A DNA stretch of 64,000 nt from the NCBI GenBank assembly GCA_963966185.1, contig CAWZYM010000153.1, positions 80,001-144,000 of the forward strand. Reading direction: 5' to 3'. This DNA is from Rhabditoides inermis (Eukaryota > Nematoda > Chromadorea > Rhabditida > Rhabditidae). Position 1 is the first letter of the stretch; each line of letters starts with the position of its first letter. Position numbers and translations under genes: made by a program. Positions 60,085 to 64,000 of this stretch are shown here, piece after piece. The notes under the pieces were generated by a model that was not told where the DNA came from, ran no database searches, and saw nothing but the letters and a program-made list of their open reading frames with translations.

Positions 60085-60425
60085 GGGGCTTCTTCTTTCT
60101 CTATCTCTCTCACTCTTTCTCTCTCTCTCTCTCCCCTCTTCCCATACCCCTCTCCCTCCATCCAAAGTTCAATACAGGTTCATAATCAACGACAGCCACA
60201 CTTCACCAAGTTTCTCGATCTCGCAAGTCGGAAACGGAATGGACGGTGCTGAACTTCGCTAATAGGACACCAGAGAAGGACTTCGAGGAGATATGGATGA
60301 AGGGTACCTCAGCGTCCGTCTCTATTCCTTCCCTCTATCTCGCCTTATCTCTTTTTTATCTCTCTTTGTGGGTTGATTACATGTAGTTATGTAGTATCGA
60401 AGGTTGGTTGGATTGTTTCATGAGC
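60085..60425 (+). repeat. Cassette 71, type B'; then 7 monomers
   Basis: catatgcgggg entry; partner of cassette 65 at 5238 bp. Confidence 0.92.
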
Positions 60426-61020
60426 GAGGCCACTAACTCTCCTCCCACCCTTATGGTGGCTGTTGCTAGAAGCTGTGGTCTCTTGAGATTGGTTGTGGTG
60501 TTTCTTGAGCGGGGCCACTAACTCTCCTTCCACCCTTATGGTGGTTGTTGCTAGAAGCTGTGGTCTCTTGAGATTGGTCGTGGTGTTTCTTGAGCGGGGC
60601 CACTAACTCTCCTTCCACCCTTATGGTGGTTGTTGCTAGAAGCTGTGGTCCCTTGAGATTGGTTGTGGTGTTTCTTGAGCGAGGCCACTAACTCTCCTTC
60701 CACCCTTATGGTGGTTGTTGCTAGAAGCTGTGGTCTCTTGAGATTGGTCGTGGTGTTTTTTGAGCGGGGCCACTAACTCTCCTTCCACCCTTATGGTGGT
60801 TGTTGCTAGAAGCTGTGGTCCCTTAAGATTGGTTGTGGTGTTTCTTGAGCGGGACCACTATCTCTCCTTCCACCCTTATGGTGGTTGTTGCTAGAAGCGG
60901 TGGTCTCTTGAGATTGGTTGTGGTGTATCTTGAGCGGGACCACTAACTCTCCTTCCACCCTTATGGTGGTTGTTGCTAGAAGCTGTGGTCTCTTGAGATT
61001 GGTTGTGGTGTTTCATGAGC

Positions 61021-61363
61021 GGGGCTTCTTCTTTCTCTATCTCTCTCACTCTTTCTCTCTCTCTCTCTCTCCCCTCTTCCCATACCCCTCTCCCTCCATC
61101 CAAAGTTCAGTACAGGTTCATAATCAACGACAGCCACACTTCACCAAGTTTCTTGATCTCGCAAGTCGGAAACGGAATGGACGGTGCTGAACTTCGCTAA
61201 TAGGACACCAGAGAAGGACTTCGAGGAGATATGGATGAAGGGTACCTCAGCGCCCGTCCTTATTCCTTCCCTCTATCTCGCCTTATCTCTTTTTTATCTC
61301 TCTTTGTGGGTTGATTACATGTAGTTATGTAGTATCGAAGGTTGGTTGGATTGTTTCATGAGC
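61021..61363 (+). repeat. Cassette 72, type B; then 1 monomer
   Basis: Private cagcgcccgtccttatt near 61249. Confidence 0.92.
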
Positions 61364-61448
61364 GAGGCCACTAACTCTCCTCCCACCCTTATGGTGGCTG
61401 TTGCTAGAAGCTGTGGTCTCTTGAGATTGGTTGTGGTGTTTCATGAGC

Positions 61449-61477
61449 GGGGCTTCTTCTTTCTCTATCTCTCTCAC

Positions 61478-61519
<42 letters not shown>

Positions 61520-61803
61520 CCATATCCCTCTCCCTCCATCCAAAGTGCAATACAGGTTCATAATCAACGACAGCCACATTTCACCAAGTTTCTCGATCTC
61601 GCAAGTCGGAAACGGAATGGATGGTGCTGAACTTCGCTAATAGGACACTAGAGAAGAAGTTCGGAGGAGATATGGATGAAGGGTACCTCAGTGTCTGTCT
61701 CTATTCCTTCCCTCTATCTCGCCTTATCTCTTTTTTATCTCTCGTTGTGAGTTGATTACATGTAGTTATGTGTATCGAAGGTTGGTTGGATTGTTTCATG
61801 AGC
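61449..61803 (+). repeat. Cassette 73, type Ar; then 7 monomers
   Basis: ctcactcactct and ctcgttgtgag; exit gtgtatcg. Confidence 0.92.
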
Positions 61804-62398
61804 GAGGCCACTAACTCTCCTCCCACCCTTATGGTGGTTGTTGCTAGAAGCTGTGGTCTCTTGAGAATGGTCGTGGTGTTTCTTGAGCGAGGCCACTAAC
61901 TCTCCTCCCACCCTTATGGTGGTTGTTGCTAGAAGCTGTGGTCTCTTGAGATTGGTTGTGGTGTTTTTGAGTGGAGCCACTAACTCTCCTTCCACCCTTA
62001 TGGTGGTTGTTGCTAGAAGCTGTGGTCCCTTGAGATTGGTTGTGGTGTTTCTTGAGCGGGACCACTAACTCTCCTTCCACCCTTATGGTGGTTGTTGCTA
62101 GAAGCTGTGGTCTCTTGAGATTGGTTGTGGTGTTTCTTGAGCGAGGCCACTAACTCTCCTTCCACCCTTATGGTGGTTGTTGCTAGAAGCTGTGGTCTCT
62201 TGAGATTGGTTGTGGTGTTTTTTTGAGTGGGGCCACTAACTCTCCTTCCACCCTTATGGTGGTTGTTGCTAGAAGCTGTGGTCCCTTGAGATTGGTTGTG
62301 GTGTATCTTGAGCGGGACCACTAACTCTCCTTCCACCCTTATGATGGTTGTTGCTAGAAGCTGTGGTCTCTTGAGATTGGTTGTGGTGTTTCATGAGC

Positions 62399-62421
62399 GG
62401 GGCTTCTTCTTTCTCTATCTC

Positions 62422-62461
<40 letters not shown>

Positions 62462-62746
62462 CCATATCCCTCTCCCTCCATCCAAAGTGCAATACAGGTT
62501 TATAATCAACGACAGCCACATTTCACCAAGTTTCTCGATCTCGCAAGTCGGAAACGGAATGGATGGTGCTGAACTTCGCTAATAGGACACTAGAGAAGAA
62601 GTTCGGAGGAGATATGGATGAAGGGTACCTCAGTGTCTGTCTCTATTCCTTCCCTCTATCTCGCCTTATCTCTTTTTTATCTCTCTTTGTGAGTTGATTA
62701 CATGTAGTTATGTAGTATCGAAGGTTGGTTGGATTGTTTCATGAGC
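62399..62746 (+). repeat. Cassette 74, type Av; then 10 monomers
   Basis: caggtttata. The following array holds ctaaattcc at 63009-63017 and gaaattggtcg. Confidence 0.92.
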
Positions 62747-63597
62747 GAGGCCACTAACTCTCCTCCCACCCTTATGGTGGTTGTTGCTAGAAGCTGTGGT
62801 CTCTTGAGATTGGTTGTGGTGTTTCTTGAGCGGGGCCACTAACTCTCCTTCCACCCTTATGGTGGTTGTTGCTAGAAGCTGTGGTCTCTTGAGATTGGTC
62901 GTGGTGTTTCTTGAGCGGGGCCACTAACTCTCCTTCCACCCTTATGGTGGTTGTTGCTAGAAGCTGTGGTCCCTTGAGATTGGTTGTGGTGTTTCTTGAG
63001 CGAGGCCACTAAATTCCTTCCACCCTTATGGTGGTTGTTGCTAGAAGCTGTGGTCTCTTGAAATTGGTCGTGGTGTTTTTTGAGCGGGGCCACTAACTCT
63101 CCTTCCACCCTTATGGTGGTTGTTGCTAGAAGCTGTGGTCCCTTAAGATTGGTTGTGGTGTTTCTTGAGCGGGACCACTATCTCTCCTTCCACCCTTATG
63201 GTGGTTGTTGATAGAAGCGGTGGTCTCTTGAGATTGGTTGTGGTGTATCTTGAGCGGGACCACTAACTCTCCTTCCACCCTTATGGTGGTTGTTGCTAGA
63301 AGCTGTGGTCTCTTGAGATTGGTTGTGGTGTTTCTTGAGCGAGGCCACTAACTCTCCTTCCACCCTTATGGTGGTTGTTGCTAGAAGCTGTGGTCTCTTG
63401 AGATTGGTTGTGGTGTTTTTTTTGAGTGGGGCCACTAACTCTCCTTCCACCCTTATGGTGGTTGTTGCTAGAAGCTGTGGTCTCTTGAGATTGGTTGTGG
63501 TGTATCTTGAGCGGGACCACTAACTCTCCTTCCACCCTTATGATGGTTGTTGCTAGAAGCTGTGGTCTCTTGAGATTGGTTGTGGTGTTTCATGAGC

Positions 63598-63622
63598 GGG
63601 GCTTCTTCTTTCTCTATCTCTC

Positions 63623-63664
<42 letters not shown>

Positions 63665-63949
63665 CCATATCCCTCTCCCTCCATCCAAAGTGCAATACAG
63701 GTTCATAATCAACGACAGCCACATTTCACCAAGTTTCTCGATCTCGCAAGTCGGAAACGGAATGGATGGTGCTGAACTTCGCTAATAGGACACTAGAGAA
63801 GAAGTTCGGAGGAGATATGGATGAAGGGTACCTCAGTGTCTGTCTCTATTCCTTCCCTCTATCTCGCCTTATCTCTTTTTTATCTCTCTTTGTGAGTTGA
63901 TTACATGTAGTTATGTAGTATCGAAGGTTGGTTGGATTGTTTCATGAGC
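63598..63949 (+). repeat. Cassette 75, type A; then the window ends
   Basis: Last cassette, complete; exit gtagtatcg. Confidence 0.92.
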
Positions 63950-64000
63950 GAGGCCACTAACTCTCCTCCCACCCTTATGGTGGTTGTTGCTAGAAGCTGT
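63950..64000 (+). repeat. Partial monomer at the window edge
   Basis: gaggccactaac and the start of an ordinary monomer, cut at agaagctgt. Confidence 0.93.

Larger units (their letters stand above)
58360..63597 (+). repeat. Six-cassette tandem block, copy 2
   Basis: Cassettes 69-74 repeat the A-A-B'-B-Ar-Av order. Cassette 75 begins what would be a third copy, cut off by the window edge. Confidence 0.85.
1..64000 (+). repeat. Satellite array with nested higher-order repeats (whole window)
   Basis: The window is filled edge to edge by an 85-bp monomer family interrupted by 75 cassettes of 338-377 bp. All monomers and cassettes have the same orientation; I saw no inverted unit. The stretches between cassettes measure close to exact multiples of 85 (for example 340, 595, 680, 850), so the register is kept through the window. 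Neither edge reaches unique DNA, so the real array is longer. No gene, RNA gene or recognisable transposon lies in it. Satellites of this sort are typical of eukaryotic centromeric, pericentromeric or knob heterochromatin; which of these applies here cannot be told from sequence alone. Confidence 0.97.

Noticed and set aside
1..64000. Subrepeats of an rDNA intergenic spacer
   Set aside because: Such spacers carry similar subrepeat-plus-cassette layouts, but no 18S, 5.8S, 25S or 5S sequence appears in 64 kb.
1..64000. Telomeric or subtelomeric repeats
   Set aside because: No runs of TTTAGGG, TTAGGG or their complements were seen.
1..64000. Assembly artefact creating the repeated units
   Set aside because: Copies differ by private variants, CT lengths and monomer counts, which argues for real copies. 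It cannot be excluded for the most similar units (1-1880 and the large blocks) without reads.

Overview
The whole 64 kb window is satellite DNA. I see no protein-coding gene, rRNA, tRNA, transposon body or ordinary single-copy sequence. The layout (A-poor tandem repeats, long CT microsatellites, nested higher-order repeats, no gene density) points to a eukaryotic nuclear genome. A flowering plant is my best guess, but nothing in the sequence names the species. The open frames in the array are repeat translations: the monomer is 85 bp, so three monomers make 255 bp, a multiple of three, and any open frame recurs.

Level 1 is an 85-bp monomer, roughly 440 copies, all head-to-tail in one orientation. 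Level 2 is a three-monomer phase of about 254-256 bp, marked by the tails gagtgggg / gcgggacc / gcgagg. Level 3 is a non-monomeric cassette of about 338-377 bp, 75 copies, each inserted at the same point of the monomer and bracketed on both sides by the word ttcatgagcg. Cassettes fall into families A (45), B (23) and C (6), plus one B/A hybrid. The commonest higher-order unit is one cassette plus seven monomers (about 940 bp, 30 of 74 intervals). Others carry 1, 2, 4, 5, 8, 9, 10, 11, 14 or 18 monomers, and 58 of 74 intervals have n = 1 mod 3. Level 4 is duplication of runs of cassettes: about 10.3 kb at 23.9-34.2 kb repeated at 35.0-45.3 kb, and a six-cassette block of about 5.2 kb in tandem from about 53.2 kb to the window end.

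Region by region: 1-2.8 kb holds three nearly identical 940-bp units. 2.8-9.1 kb holds two copies of the C/Ag module and the hybrid cassette. 9.1-12.7 kb holds B/At pairs. 12.7-14.6 kb is an 18-monomer fused array. 14.6-23.4 kb is B-rich with local duplications. 23.9-45.3 kb is the large duplication. 45.3-51.5 kb holds two more C/Ag modules and a fused cassette-monomer junction at 47.81 kb. 51.5-64 kb holds 8-monomer units and the 5.2-kb tandem block.

Nothing here works together as genes. What the window records is array evolution: slippage in CT and T tracts, unequal crossover between monomers, recombination inside cassettes, and amplification of whole blocks. Cassette coordinates below run from the base after the left gagc to the c of the right gagc. 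Family markers: A = cccatatccc, gtgcaatac, cacatttc, cactagag, cagtgtctg, gtgagttg. B = cccataccc, ttcagtac, cacacttc, tcttgatc, caccagag, cagcgtccg, gtgggttg. B' = B with ttcaatac and tctcgatc, usually entered through catatgcgggg. C = cttgctctc, aactctct, caactacag, gtcgaaaac, gaatgaatgg. A subtypes: Ag (CT tract ends cgctctctcc, gaaggag), At (gatgttgctg), Ar (ctcgttgtgag), Av (caggtttata). Exits are of two kinds, gtgtatcg or gtagtatcg. All counts were made by eye.
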